64,000 nucleotides of DNA from Bedellia somnulentella. Taxonomy: Eukaryota > Arthropoda > Insecta > Lepidoptera > Bedelliidae. Within the stretch, counting starts at the first letter, position 1; each line of letters starts with the position of its first letter. The stretch covers positions 11,548,401 through 11,612,400 of the forward strand of contig OY755175.1 of NCBI GenBank assembly GCA_963576735.1, given 5' to 3'. The notes beneath the pieces were generated by a model. It made no database searches and was not told the origin of the DNA. It worked only from the letters and a program-made list of their open reading frames with translations. Below, in pieces: positions 1 through 12,759 of the stretch. Made by a program: the position numbers and the translations under genes.

Positions 1-1327
1 ATACTCACGTTTTAAGGGAAAATAATGATATTGTGTTGTTCGATATAAAGGCAGGGTGACCAAGTTTTACAAGAGGTTGGAAAAGGACAAAGGCTTTGTG
101 GCTTAAAGGCCGACGTCGGCGGCGGCAGCGGTCAGGTCGGGCAGCGCTCTCCGGTGACCGGACGCTCGCAGGGAGACGGTCCAGTCGTAGTGGAACCGGC
201 AAAGGGGAGGATACAAATTAAAACATTAACAATAGGTAATTCTCTCGTGGCTAACGAGCGAGGTTCGCACCATTATCACGCGTCTATGAAATTGGATTAT
301 TATATCGTTATTATCCCGCCACGTACACGGGTTTCATATTACTACGTACGAATCCAATACTAAGTCAATGAACCGAAATTAAATAACGATACTGTATTAT
401 ATAAATGTATATAAATACAAAGCTTAATTCAGAACGACACTAAGTGATATCTTTGTGGCTATGGTGAAGAGGTATGGAGAAGAGGATGAATGTAATAATG
501 TTTCAAACATTATCAAGACTTGTTGTTATCAGGCTGGGGTAGCGACGCATTCCAGAAGGCAACATTTAATAATTTATAATAACAATACAAAATTTTGACA
601 TTACTTAAGGTGTTTTAAAATTATGCAAAACATAGACGAAGGAGCAAAAACTGTGTAATATGGGTAGGACGCTAATGACGGAGCGCATAGCGTGAAGTCA
701 TAAAAGCTACGCATTAAGCGGCGGTCGGAGGCGCGCCATTGCCAGAAGCTGGCCGTAATCTATTCGTAGATATTTTAATTAGCACTGTGGTAATAGTATA
801 CTAGAGGGGCCGAAGTTTTTGCGGTGTTTCGGACGAAGACGGCCGCCCGGCGCCCGCCCCGCCGCCCACGGCACGCTCCCCCGGCCCCCGCCCGCCCCGC
901 TCTCGCGCTGATGTTAGCCTCCACTACTGGGAATACTCAAAACAACTTCTTGCCTCATAAATTTACCAACTTTTAGCATTCTACAATGGGACCGTCAACT
1001 GAGGAAATTCATAATAATGCGATTGTTGGACAGATTTGAGAGAGAATTCATAGTTTTCAGTAGTGCGTACAGTTCTAGCTACTTCTCGTTTTATTTTTAT
1101 TTCCAGACGCTGCCGCTTGCACAATCGACTAAGGAGGACACAATCTTTAATATTAAGAAAAATTGGTCGTCCAAATTTATTTAGTACTCTTGCTAATAAC
1201 CTTTTTAGTCGAATTACAAAGCTATATGAATATACGATAATACTTGATAAAGCACAAAGATATACACATAGAAGGCTAAACTTAATTACACAAATAACAT
1301 ATAAAATATTATATACGGATATATTAT
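1..1327. other. No gene seen; GC-rich patches
   Basis: AT-rich sequence with GC-rich islets at about 110-190, 715-760 and 830-910. The last is a run of C/G-rich sequence that stands out sharply from its surroundings. Short open frames exist on both strands but show no recognisable domain, splice pattern or codon bias. I looked for missing mib1 3' exons here on the minus strand and saw none. Confidence 0.5.
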
Positions 1328-1550
1328 ACACAGATCAAGCTAGCCCCAAACTAAGTTAAACTTGTATTATGGGATACTAACTCGACGATACATTTGATAT
1401 TATATAATAAACATAAAAAACTTCCAAGACTAAGAAATAATCATTTATGCTCATCATATAAATGTTGCTCTCAGCTGGGATCGAATCGAACCCGCGACCT
1501 CCGGACCCAGAAGCTAGTCACCTATCCACTCGGCCACAGACGTCGTCTAA
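1328..1550 (-). repeat. tRNA-derived SINE, Ser/Leu-like head (family E)
   Basis: Read on the minus strand, the sequence starts with a tRNA-like head: box A-like GTGGCCGAGTGGAT near 1,540-1,527 and box B-like GGGTTCGATTC near 1,495-1,485. An AT-rich body follows, ending near 1,328. A second diverged copy lies at 38,474-38,665 in the same orientation, sharing the body (TTGGGGCTA and TTGCTCTCAG segments). The presence of two copies and the long non-tRNA body argue for a SINE and not a tRNA gene. Confidence 0.65.
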
Positions 1551-2256
1551 TTAAAAAATAAATTAACTAAGAATATTTTTTTTGAGTAAACAGAAAATAA
1601 GTACCTACTGCCTTCAGTACCTGCTGAAGCTTCTACTGAGTAGGTTTATTAGGCTTAATTCACCACGCTAACATTACCACTACAATCGCGATCCGGGACT
1701 GGCGGCTCCGAAGCACCGAATCACCTTAATTTTCCGATAATCAGATGATTTAGTCTGCAATATCCTAACTAAAGTGGGACATATCTCACAAATTGATTTA
1801 TTGAGTGCATCCCCGGGGGATCGAAACAGATGTTTCAAAGTCTGCAGAACAAATATACAAAGATGGTTAGGTTCATGGAGTCGAAGAATATATATTTCAG
1901 TGAGGTTATATATATTTAGGATAAGATAACACAAAATTACAAATATTCTTAATCGTGTCGGTATATAAACATTAAGAAAACTTCAATTAATAATATGTTC
2001 AAACAAAGATAAAAATACGAAAAGTGTGTAATATAAAAAAGAGCTGTAATGAAGGTGAAATGGTCACGTGAGAGCAATACTATGTACGTGAAGCACTTTA
2101 TCTCAAAGCAAAGCGATGGGTGTGTATCCTCCTCGTACTGCCTCTGTTCGTCCGCTCTATTCGCCACGATTTAAGGAATCTTTATTTACCCGAGAGCTTT
2201 TAAAACTCTCCAATTTAAACTTCACTCTGTAATGCACCCTTGTGCTGTTCTATGTA

Positions 2257-2400
2257 TCTAATATATAGAATTCTCGTGTCACAGTGTTTTTAATGAAACT
2301 TCTCCGAAAGGCTGGACCGATTCGTAGGCAACTTTGAGTGTTAATAAAGCAAGTCTCAAAATAGGATTTTTATACCCATCCATTCCAGAGGCAATCGGTA
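2257..2400 (+). mobile_element. Helitron 5' end fragment
   Basis: Begins A|TCTAATATATAGAATTCTCG, a wording I recognise as the 5' terminus of abundant lepidopteran non-autonomous Helitrons (TC start after an A). It is followed by the usual 'CTCCGAAA...GACCGATTC' segment. No matching CTAG 3' end was seen nearby, so it appears 3'-truncated or decayed. Confidence 0.45.
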
Positions 2401-2460
2401 AGGTGAAATATCTATCTGTATTTAAAATTTGTATATTATTAAACCGGTGGTTGTCTTACA

Positions 2461-5400
2461 ATGGCTTATAAAATAAATACAGTGAATTAAAAGTAATGGA
2501 GAGATCTATGATACAATAGACAATAACAATATTACAAACATTTTATTCTTTTTGATATCATCAATATGCTTAATAGCCATCAAAGCTATTTGAGATGAAA
2601 AACATGGGTTTAAATATTATAAAATAAAGATAATTCTGAAAACCTAATATAGAATTACAAAGCTCTGTGTAGGAATGTCAATCAAGACAAAATAGACCAG
2701 TAGATTCCAGTACCTACTTCTGCAATAACAATAAAGCAACTGTCTATAATATGTTACAAGAAAACCATGTTTGTTTGCTATTGTCTATATAATATCATTC
2801 AATCCCTGACGGTTTAATCGTAGCAATATAGACCAAAATGAGGTTGTATAAACATTAGTCAATAATACAATAATACTTTGATTTTGATGACGCTCTAACT
2901 CTACAACTACTTCAGTATATAACTAAGCTGATAAGATAAAGGAAATTGCTATATCCTTAAGTGGCTCGTAAAGGTGGGTGGAACTATTCTCAAATGGAAT
3001 GGGTAAAGCCTACAGCTTTGGAATCTTGGTACGACATTTCCTTTTACAATAAATTCCAACGGAGCGAGTTAAAACACCGATCTTACAGCGAATCGTTCAC
3101 CCTGAAGTCTTTGTTTTTATAGCTTTTTAAGGTAGTATTCAATCGGGAAACGGTCGTGATCAGCGTTATATTAAAAAAGTTTAGCTTTAAGATCTCCACC
3201 AAGAGATTTTAGATTAAAAAAATCAAGACCTGACTCTTATGAAATTTACTTGCAATCATCGAATAGCGATTATATATTTTTCGTATTTGATTAGCAAGTC
3301 AGAGTTTCGGTAAGTAAATAGATAAGCGAAGCCCAACCGGGATACAACAGCAATTAATGTATATATATAAAAAAAGTGGTGTTAGTAACACTATTTATAA
3401 CTCGATAAGGGATAAACCGATCTGGCTGAAAATTGTTGGGGAGGTAGCTTAGAACTAGGAAAAGGACACAGGTATATATCATCACGCTAAATATCGTAGG
3501 TGGTAAGCAGTAAAAATATTTAACACCATCCATGCGAAGCCAGGGCGGATCACTAGTCAAACGTTAAAATTCCACCCAACATTTTATGACATAACATTAT
3601 AGGTCTGAACCATAAATTCAAAAGTCGAGGAAAACAGTTGCAAAATATACGCCTATTAGTAAAAGGTTGGCCAATATAAGCGCAAGCCGAACCACCTTTG
3701 TCCTGCTATAGGACGTTACCGTGTCGGGTCAGGTGGCACACGTTGAAAGCGTTGAAAGTGTTCATAAATTTACAGCCTTAGCGAGGCGTGCTGTCGCGCG
3801 GTCGCAGGTGGCGCCACCTACCTGCCCGGAACATTCCGCAGCTAGGCGCCTGACACAAGAGCCGGCTTGAATATTACAGTAGCCGCTATTTGCACTAATC
3901 ACGTAACCCAATATGGACACGTAAATAACTCTATCATTGACTTAGAGGCAAGACACTTTGGTAGAATAATGTATGAGGAGGTAGAACGTGTACACTGTGA
4001 CGTCGCAACTGTGAATAAATGTAGTGAGTACTTAAAACGTAGCCCGAATCTAAACTTTAACTTTTGACATAAATACGTGTACTCACGCCATTATTTCCTA
4101 TTGGGGTAGGTAGGAAAAGACTATCGATCGCCAATTTGTGCAATCCTAGCAAAACTCTCTAGGTTCGTTTACATTAACTTATAAGTAAAATACGCGAACT
4201 TACTAAAAAATTTGCAGTCGCTGTTGATATTGGATATGTTAACAAAGGTTTAAAACTTTATAGTGACATTACGGCCAATCAGTGCCATGAAAAGGTAACA
4301 ATATTTTTACTAGGAATCGGAACGAGGAGCAACCCCAATCAAGAGTCAGAAGATGTAGGTGAGGGGAGCGGATAGCGGCGGCGGCGGCGGCGGGTCAGGG
4401 AATCAGCTAACGAAGTAAACAACTGACTATTCGTATCCCGGTTCAACAAATATACAAGTATAGAGGTTCTACCCGTACAATTGCAAGATTGGAACGCTTG
4501 ATAAAATTAAATTGCTTCATTTTAGCAACCATTTTCTTCTTGAGATAATATAATTTACCAGAGATAATTCCGCTTTTTGGTGAAATTGTGGTGCATTGCA
4601 ACATAATTATGTTCATTCATATTTATGTACAAATAGCAAATCTAATGCCATATGAACAATTTACAGTTGAATATAAGAATGAAGTGGTATTGTTTTAGGT
4701 AAAGCATCGACCAGATGATATAAACATAACGTTTTATATTATTGAGAGATGGTAACGCCGAGTCGGAGTAGTTATGGTTAGATTGCAAGCGGCGGGTCCC
4801 CAAAGTGTACTGCTATTCGAGACTTTGTCTTCTCAGTTTCATTGCGGGAGGTGGTGCTGCAATAAACGGTATTAGATACGAACAGACAAAGGCTTGCGAA
4901 ATTGTGAAATTGGCTTGAACAACGCAACGACACCCAACACGGTATATACCGAACTAATAATATGCAATATCTACAAAAAGCGGTTCGGGAATGAATTCAT
5001 ATAGCAAATATCTTGTGAGCTTTCTTGCTTGTGCCAGCCACATGGAACGCGCCGAGATTTCCATATTGCACAAAACAATGCACACTATTCGCAAATAAGA
5101 GCCGTACTCTGTGAGCGCTAAATCTAAATTGCGACACTGCAAAATTTATGTATTCGTACTACTCGTACCAATGTAGATGATATATGTTTTGAATGTGTTT
5201 GGTTGATGGTTGCTTTTCGATGTAAATGTCAAATTACCGGGCTCAATGTATGCATATTGGTCGATTTTATTTTTCACAATGCTTTTGTCCTGTAGGAATT
5301 GCACGGGATCGGTACCTTTGGCATTGGCCAATCATGTCAATCATGCATACCAGCGCGGAGTAGCGATGCAGCTGGGCTCGCTGGCTATCGCTTTGTTTTC

Positions 5401-6890
5401 TTTTTCCAATCAATTTCGTGCATCGAAATAATAACCTGACACATGAAAATATATTGTCGAAATATCAAATTCAGGCGACCGGATGAAGCAAGTTCCTTTA
5501 AGCAAAAGGCAGGAAGTTGGAGCCGAGCACGTTATTTACGGTAGACGTGTTCCGGCACAGCGACCTTACCCCATCATGTTTTAAACCGCGATTTCAGTGC
5601 ATACATATATACAGCTTACTGACTGAGCATTATGAACAAACTTTTCCAATTTATGAACATAATACTAGCATAACACACACGGGTTAAATTACTAACCCAA
5701 TGTAACATTCTTAGTTTATTAGTACCGACCAAATATGAAACTATTATTTAACTATCAAAATGATATAGCTATTAATTAAATCACCTCAATAACCAAATCA
5801 CAATGTGATTAAAACGTCTACGTCGTCAGTAAATTTCTAATTTACGTAGAAGGAGCATTTTTTAAAGTGAACATGCTCGGAAGCGGTCTGAGGACATAAA
5901 ACCTTACTTAGCGAGCCACAAATCCTCGTAACGCTAAGCCGAGATAAAACACTAAGCTCGCGGCACAACGAGGCGGGGGATGAAATTTTTCACCTGGCGC
6001 TGCCAACCGCCGCCGCCGCCGTCTGCACACTTAAATATTATGTGTGTGCTGCACGAGATATTACTCGCCAGCGAAATATTACTTTTATAATGAAACTTCA
6101 CTTGGAAATTGTGTCCGTCTCTTGCTTACCCTATTTATTGGCAATATTACTTCATTTCTACTTTAGGAAACCAATTGCATTTGCTGTTCATACATAAAGC
6201 TGATATATGTTGACGTTATCAAATAGAAACGTGTTGTTAACATTGCTATTTACGGATGTTTTGAAAATCATAGTTTCTTTTAACTTTCGTTGTAGTGTCA
6301 GCTTCGAATACACTATAGCACTACTTTTCCTTCTCATGGTTAGCGTCCAAGGTGACTAAGGCTTTTGTGATTAGGTGATGTGCCTTTATGTGTCCGTCTT
6401 TCCCTAACTTAATTTGCAAAAGTTACCAGGGAATTGCGGACTTCTATGCGATCGCGCCTTGTTGGGTATTTATAAATGTGAAATAGGTTTCAAAAACCAA
6501 TTCAGTTGATAAAATACAAGACAGCTCCCGAAGAATCGATGAAGCCAATCACTATGTGAATGTTATTTATTCATTGCGCATCTGCACGCGTATCACGTAG
6601 ACGCGACTATAGATTGTGCACATATTTTTAGACCGATACCAATGGAACTGGATTCAACAAATTAATACATTGGAGAAAACAATAGATGATACTTAATTTA
6701 ACAAAAAAGAATCGCAAGTTGAGTTTGTCAGTACTTCTGAGATCAGAATTATAGAATAGAATAATATACTCTTTACTGCACATTAATAAAAAAGGAGATA
6801 GATTTATAAATAAACAGAATTGAATAACAAAAGTACAATTGGCGGTCTTGTCACTAAAAGCGATCTCTTCCAGACAACCTTTGAATGATG
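2461..6890. other. No gene seen; low-repeat stretch
   Basis: No supportable coding exon or known repeat. GC-rich islets occur near 3,690-3,860 and 5,930-6,030, and there is a short (CGG)n run near 4,375-4,395. Open frames are at most about 70 codons and lack coding features. Confidence 0.45.
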
Positions 6891-6892
6891 AG

Positions 6893-7037
6893 GTCAATAA
6901 ATTATTTCACAAAATTAAGAAGTTTACAATGAGTTGGTTTCGGTGTTTACCGCAGTAGGTTTTCTTCTGACACAGCTAACAGGCTCTTTTAAATAACTAA
7001 TTAACATAACAATTATGTGCTGATGGCCATTTTTTAG
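6893..7037 (-). mobile_element. 3' tail fragment of a CR1-like LINE
   Basis: The minus-strand reading closely matches the 3' UTR of the LINE at 33,987-37,278 (compare 37,130-37,262). Shared blocks include ATGGCCATCAGCACATAATT, AAAGAGCCTGTT and CCTACTGCGGTAAACACCG. Only the extreme 3' end is present, as expected of a strongly 5'-truncated retrotransposed copy. Confidence 0.75.
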
Positions 7038-7039
7038 TA

Positions 7040-10000
7040 TAGATAAATCATAAACTTTTATTTTCGTCGTTTAATTACGTGATCAAGCAAACTTTGGAGC
7101 AAACAAACCAAGCCAGGTATGATGAAATTATTTATCATTAGCGACTCGGCTCGGCATTACACGGGTGGCAAAGTATTTGATTCTACGGGATAATATATGT
7201 GGCCATGTCACTCAGATATGATGCTGTTATCTATTGCTGAAACAATGTTCGTAATCTGTTCATTAGATACAGACTCTGAGTACTAGAAACTTAAAAAGTT
7301 TACTTACTGATTGATTGTTTTTAAATAGCGTAATCGTTTTGAAAATATGTTGTCTTATTAGTTTGGTGCTTTATTTTACAAGCATAGTTTAGTAGTAGTT
7401 AGAATAAATAACGTAACGAAATTCATGACACGTGTCTAAAAAACTGTATCGGCACTACCACAGAGGAATCTAGGTGCGATAAACACGCCCGCTTGCGTAA
7501 TTGGATTCGTTAGCACAATACTATTTCTAAATTTGTTCTATCGTGTGTCCCTTGATTTGATCAGAAAAAAGCCTACTGAACACAAACAGCGAAGGGACAA
7601 GGAGAATGGAGAGTGTGTTATGTGACAATTCAATTATCCTTTAGCCAGAGCGGCACAATCTCGGCGTCTCAAAACAAAGACTCCGCTATTAGTATCGCTT
7701 GGCGGATAAACACTACAACGTAAGTTTGTATTGGAAAAAATAAAGGCGCGACGACGATACCCGAATGATGGCAACAACGATAAACAGGAGGATCGGTTCG
7801 GAGCAGAGGGTCGATACCGAAATACATTATTCGCCGATCCGAATGTTCCGATTCAAATTGAAAGAGCACGGCCAACATGAGATTTCTCAGGCGGTGAGTG
7901 GGCGTAGAATATAAATCGCCACATAACCAGAAACGTAAGGGCTGTGAATTCCAAGATCGCGGTTGGTAACACAACCCAAACATTTTAATGTAGAAAAACG
8001 AAGCTGAACTTTTTCGGTAACGATGGTAATAGTATAAATACACCCTTTGTCGGAGTCTTTCTTTAGATTAGAGAACTGAGAAGTTTCCCTTATTTCAAAA
8101 CAAATTCCACGGTAGGTCGGGCGAGAGGCGGGAGAGGCGAGGGCGGGCGGCGGCGTGCGCTCTAAAGAAACAAGCGTAGTTAGGGAGGCGCTAACTGATG
8201 GAGAAGAAAAGCTCCAGTACTTTCAAAGTCTCGCTTTGAGTTTAACGCAAATTAGATTTCAATAAGAACGTCGGCAATATTGACCGTCCTCGTCATTCGC
8301 AGACTCGATAACTTTCCAGGGATTTCTAGATATCTATCTACCTCGAAAGAAATGATAGTTAAAGGAAAAACTTATACTTATTTACAACAATACTAATTCT
8401 CATCATGGATAAAATAATGCAATATACATATTTTTTTAATAATACATCCAACAAATAAAATTGAAGAACTTTGATAAAACTGGATATTAGTAATACCGAG
8501 CTACTATTCGGAAAGCTACATTATTTCATCTAGTAGATACAAATACTCTCTAAAACAAAACAAGTCTCAGCTACAACGTAAAAAAATTATGTTAACGTTT
8601 GTCAAAGAAAGCTATTTAGCGCATTAAGCTTGATTACAAAACGGCAGTGAGGCAGTGAGGCAGCTAAAGGAGGCGCGGCGCGCGGAGGCGGCTGTCCGCG
8701 GGCTACGACGCCTAACTTCATTAAGGACGAGAAGGCGACGTTGCTGAATCAAGGTGACGTGCCTTTACAATGCTCTATTCAGATTTAAATAGCTTAACGC
8801 CCAATTGCACTTCAATATGGTGCCGTCGGCGCGGCGTGGCGGTGCTATCTTCAACAATTATCTAGTTTCTTCATTAAATTTTGCTTATCATCGTGCCCCG
8901 TTCGAAAATACACTGACATCGCATTTCGCGAACGACTAACTACAATTAAGAGAAACTTTCTTAATCCGGCACGAACTTCATGCTTGTACGTTCCGATTTC
9001 TTCAATAATAACAGACATAAGAGTACGTAATCAAAACTTTGAAGATATTAAACTTGAGCAATTAAGAGGAATTTCCATGTCGTGGTAGTTAAATTGTCAT
9101 TCGATGTATGTAACGTCACAGTGAGTATGTCGGCGCGCGCGGGTGAACAATGCGTGTGACAAGTAGGGAGGCGCGGCGCACCAAGGCGGCCGAGCGCAAA
9201 TGGATGCCAAAGTTTGGCAATTATGGAGACCGCATGTCTGAAAGCGTCGCTACACTCATTACAACCTTGAACTCTGCTCTTCTACATTAAAAACTCATGT
9301 ACGAAATTGTGGCTTAAGCGCTCTGAAAATTTATTGCTGGAACACTAACAATTAGAATAATTTACATAAGAATAAAATAATGTAGTAACAAATAAGTAAT
9401 AATAGTAAGCTTTTATCAAAACGAAAAATGTGCGAAAGCAAATTAGGTTAACTACTTTAATGCATAGTTGGGTGCAAAGACAGAAGGAGCGAAAGATGAT
9501 ATTTTTTCCACGATCTGTGATGTTTGTTGCCAACGCATTTTCTTATTGTTTCCTGCGGCTCCCCTCTCAATGTTTTCCTTCAAAACAACGATATCAAGAT
9601 AAGCGATATTTTTGTACTGGCGGAAATAATAAGATCACAATTATATTTTTACTTTATATTATTGAAATACAAAGCACAGGGAAAACTATTGACTCCAAAA
9701 CGAATGATACTTTTGTAGTAAGAGTGGGATATTAAATGGTACGGTGTTAATATGATTTGAATATCTGATTACGCAAAGAAACCCTGTGCTAAATTGCAGG
9801 TGCATTTCTAGGCGCAGTAGGTTAGGCTCTATATTGATACCTAAGTCTGTGATTCAGGTTGCTCTTTTTTATGTAGATGACGTAAGCAGAAAACTTTATT
9901 AAAATCCAAATCGAAACAATACAGAGCGTTTTTTCATCTGCTGATACGATTGTTAAATTTAAGATGGTTTTTAATTTATTGAATATAAGAGACGAACTTT

Positions 10001-10650
10001 CACCTCCGCCATGCATTGCAACTTTATTTTATTTTACTGCCTGTTCCATCATGACTATTAAATCTCTTTGGATTTAAGATATTGAAGTTACCCTTGTTCA
10101 ACACCCAAATCACCGACAAAAACGAATTTACTGGGATCAAATGCAAAACCGGACAAAAATATGTATTAACTTCTGATTTTAATTAAAAACGCACAAATCA
10201 ATTTTGAGACTAACTCCAGCTGACTTATCATTAAAAAATATAGAATCTCTTGCTGACTCGAGCAAACATTTCCGTTAGTGTCAATACAATTGTTTGTTTT
10301 AAATAAGTCATTAGAAAAATATAAGTATTTTAAGTATTTTCTGATAAACTAACGCCATCTGCACTGACAGCGCAAGACTTGTTGACAGGAAAGTCAAGCC
10401 ATAACGGTAGAATTTGGTATTGGTGCCAGAGTTCCGTAAAACAATTACACTGTTTTGACACTAGGGTGCGCTTCTTTTTGGACGAGGACGAGGTTAGTTT
10501 TAATTTAATTCTAAGCTTGTTTAATTCAAAACTATTCATCATCACGGTATACCTATTAGTGAAAAAACAGATATCGCCGGACAAATTTTGTAGTTATATT
10601 TATTTTACGAGGTAATATTTATCTACGTCGGTTTAAACTGTTGTAACTTG
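7040..10650. other. No gene seen; GC-rich islets
   Basis: No recognisable gene. A 124-codon minus-strand frame (7,669-8,043) has no identifiable domain. GC-rich islets with a recurring GGAGGCGC-like motif occur at about 8,120-8,200, 8,640-8,720, 8,820-8,845 and 9,125-9,200. SINE families common elsewhere in the window are absent. Regulatory function is possible but not shown. Confidence 0.4.
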
Positions 10651-11267
10651 AAATGTGTACAGTCGCCATCAGATAAATCGGAGCGGCCGAGGTACTCAAA
10701 TATTTCTGAGCAGCAATAAATTTCAATAAATTCTTTATGGTAAATAAGGTCAATAAGATCTGAACATCCAATTCGCCACAAATATATGAGCAGTGGGTTT
10801 TCAATTAAATCTGAACACACAACGAGACAATAATATCTGAAAGCACAACTCGTCAAACTTATCTGCTCAGCAGTTTGGCGATGCGGTGTCGGCCCGGTGC
10901 TGCCCCCTACTAACCGTTGGTGATGTGTGAGAGATTGCAGCCAATCAGTCATCGGTCAATAGATGGCGGTACTAAATTAAAATTGAGATATGTGCTATTA
11001 TTTACTAACTATGCATTCTGAGGCTTAAACAGAATATTAATTTATGCGTAAGTAAAGCACAATATATCTATGAGAGTATTAGTCTAAAAATAGTTAGTAA
11101 AAAGTTTTAAACATATTCACAAACCTACCAAATTAATACGCAAAATTCATACAATATACTTTCAATTATCTTTATTCATACATATTCGCATTGTTGAATG
11201 TGAAAGAGAAGGAATAGCGCTTCCTATTATTCTAAGCTAACACAAAAGCAAAAAGAAAATCGCAAAA

Positions 11268-11345
11268 AGATTGCAATGGCTGAGATTCGAACGTGGGCTA
11301 TCCGTTCGATTAGTATTAACCGAACGCTATACCGCTACGCCACGA
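11268..11345 (-). repeat. tRNA-derived SINE head or tRNA pseudogene
   Basis: On the minus strand, a tRNA-like segment with box A-like TGGCGTAGCGGTATAGCG and box B-like GTTCGAATC. The anticodon-region sequence does not fold as a clear 5-bp stem with a 7-nt loop, so a functional tRNA is unlikely. Confidence 0.45.
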
Positions 11346-11529
11346 AGACGCAATTGTTAACTTTAAAATTTTGATAAGCTATATATCTAGTAGTCATACT
11401 ATAGACAAACAATTAAATTGAAATTTATTTTGATGAAAATGGATGAAACAATTATTTTTTCCAAAAAGACTAATTGATGAAGAATCTGATAGTCGTTTGA
11501 TGAAAAATTAATCGTGTAAATATGGGGAG

Positions 11530-11690
11530 CTATATAAAAGTTATGTTCCTGTAGGAACCTTTGCGAAATCCGGGATAAATGATATCCTATATGTCGGCCA
11601 GGTGTATAAGCTACATTCATACCAAATTTGATCAAGATCCGTTCGGTAGAATTAACGTGATGACCGGACAGACAGACAGACAAGACATTT
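11530..11690 (+). repeat. Arthropod LINE/transposon 3' segment
   Basis: Contains the familiar 'ACCAAATTTGATCAAGATCCG...GACAGACAGACAGACAAG' wording found at the 3' ends of many arthropod interspersed repeats. The family is unassigned. Confidence 0.4.
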
Positions 11691-12759
11691 TTTACAAAAA
11701 GCGCAAATTTGGCTTCAGTATCGAAAATTAAACATATTCCACCGGTTTATAATTTTTTTTCTTCAACGTACAGTTTTGACCTCGTTACAGTCTTATTATA
11801 GTATAGATTACAATTTAAACGTTGTAAATTTAAAATACTTACGAATGATAAGTAATCTCATCATTTTAGTAATTTTTCTACTATAGTTTATGCAAAATCT
11901 CATCACACACGATGGCATTCTCGATTATTTTGATAAACAAACACGCCAAAATAGGTGAATGATCGGCAGCTAGCGTGCGACTTAATTTAGATGAGCCATT
12001 TAGCCTCTTTTTAAGTGCGACTTATGAGCGCGCATAACTTATCTGCGGTTTTTTATTAGTACATCTTTGTTTATTATAGCTCTTCAACCAAAGTTTTCAA
12101 TGAGTTTATATGATAAAAAATATCTTTTATCATCATAACATAATATAACAATTACATTACAATAACAAATACGTGTTTTTTTATCAATTTTAATCGGGCT
12201 AGTATGGAATCCGCCATACTAATGTCACGCACATACACTCATTTAAGCACATCGTTGTATTTTTTTTTTTGTTTCACCTATCGTCTTTGTATTGCCAATC
12301 TATATACGTAAGTATAGCATAATAAATCTGTGAAAATTTGATAAATACATGCAGTGACAGTTATGTGTACCGTTTATGTAAATTGCCAAATATTTTATTC
12401 AAATGTGTCTCTTGTAACAAGACTGTAAAGTTGTTTTTCGCAGATTTATATTTTGTATACTCATTTTGTAAAAGGAAAATTCATTACATCTGTATGATTA
12501 CATTTAAACTGTATGCCTAGTGCTTTAAGGTGTATTTTTCTTAAATGTTCAGATATTTATGATCACCCTGTCTGAGCAGATAACTTTGACGAGTTGTGCT
12601 TTCAGACATTATTGTCTCGTTGTGTGTTCAGATTCAGATCAATGGATGTTCAGATCTTATTGATCTTATTTACCGTAAAGAATTTATTGAATTTGATTGC
12701 TGCTCAGATAACTTTTGAGTACCTCGGCCGCTCCGACACATCTGATGGCGACTGTACAT

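Larger units (their letters stand above)
10657..12758. mobile_element. Structure with ~200-bp inverted terminal arms (fold-back MITE type)
   Basis: The left arm (10,657-10,870) begins GTACAGTCGCCATCAGAT. The right arm (12,572-12,758) ends with its inverse, ATCTGATGGCGACTGTAC. The arms share further inverted blocks (CGGCCGAGGTACTCAAA; CAACGAGACAATAAT) but have diverged by substitutions and small indels. I recognise this terminal sequence as a common lepidopteran palindromic MITE. The 1.7 kb between the arms holds a tRNA-like repeat (11,268-11,345) and a LINE-type tail, so this may be one large element or two inverted halves of small ones. Confidence 0.55.

Noticed and set aside
1483..1545. tRNA-Ser/Leu-like gene on minus strand
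   Set aside because: Box A and B are present but the sequence continues into a repeat body shared with 38,474-38,665; treated as a SINE.
7669..8043. 124-codon minus-strand open frame
   Set aside because: No recognisable domain, no supporting splice or promoter structure, and it overlaps a region where other frames are equally open in short stretches. Kept only as unannotated sequence.
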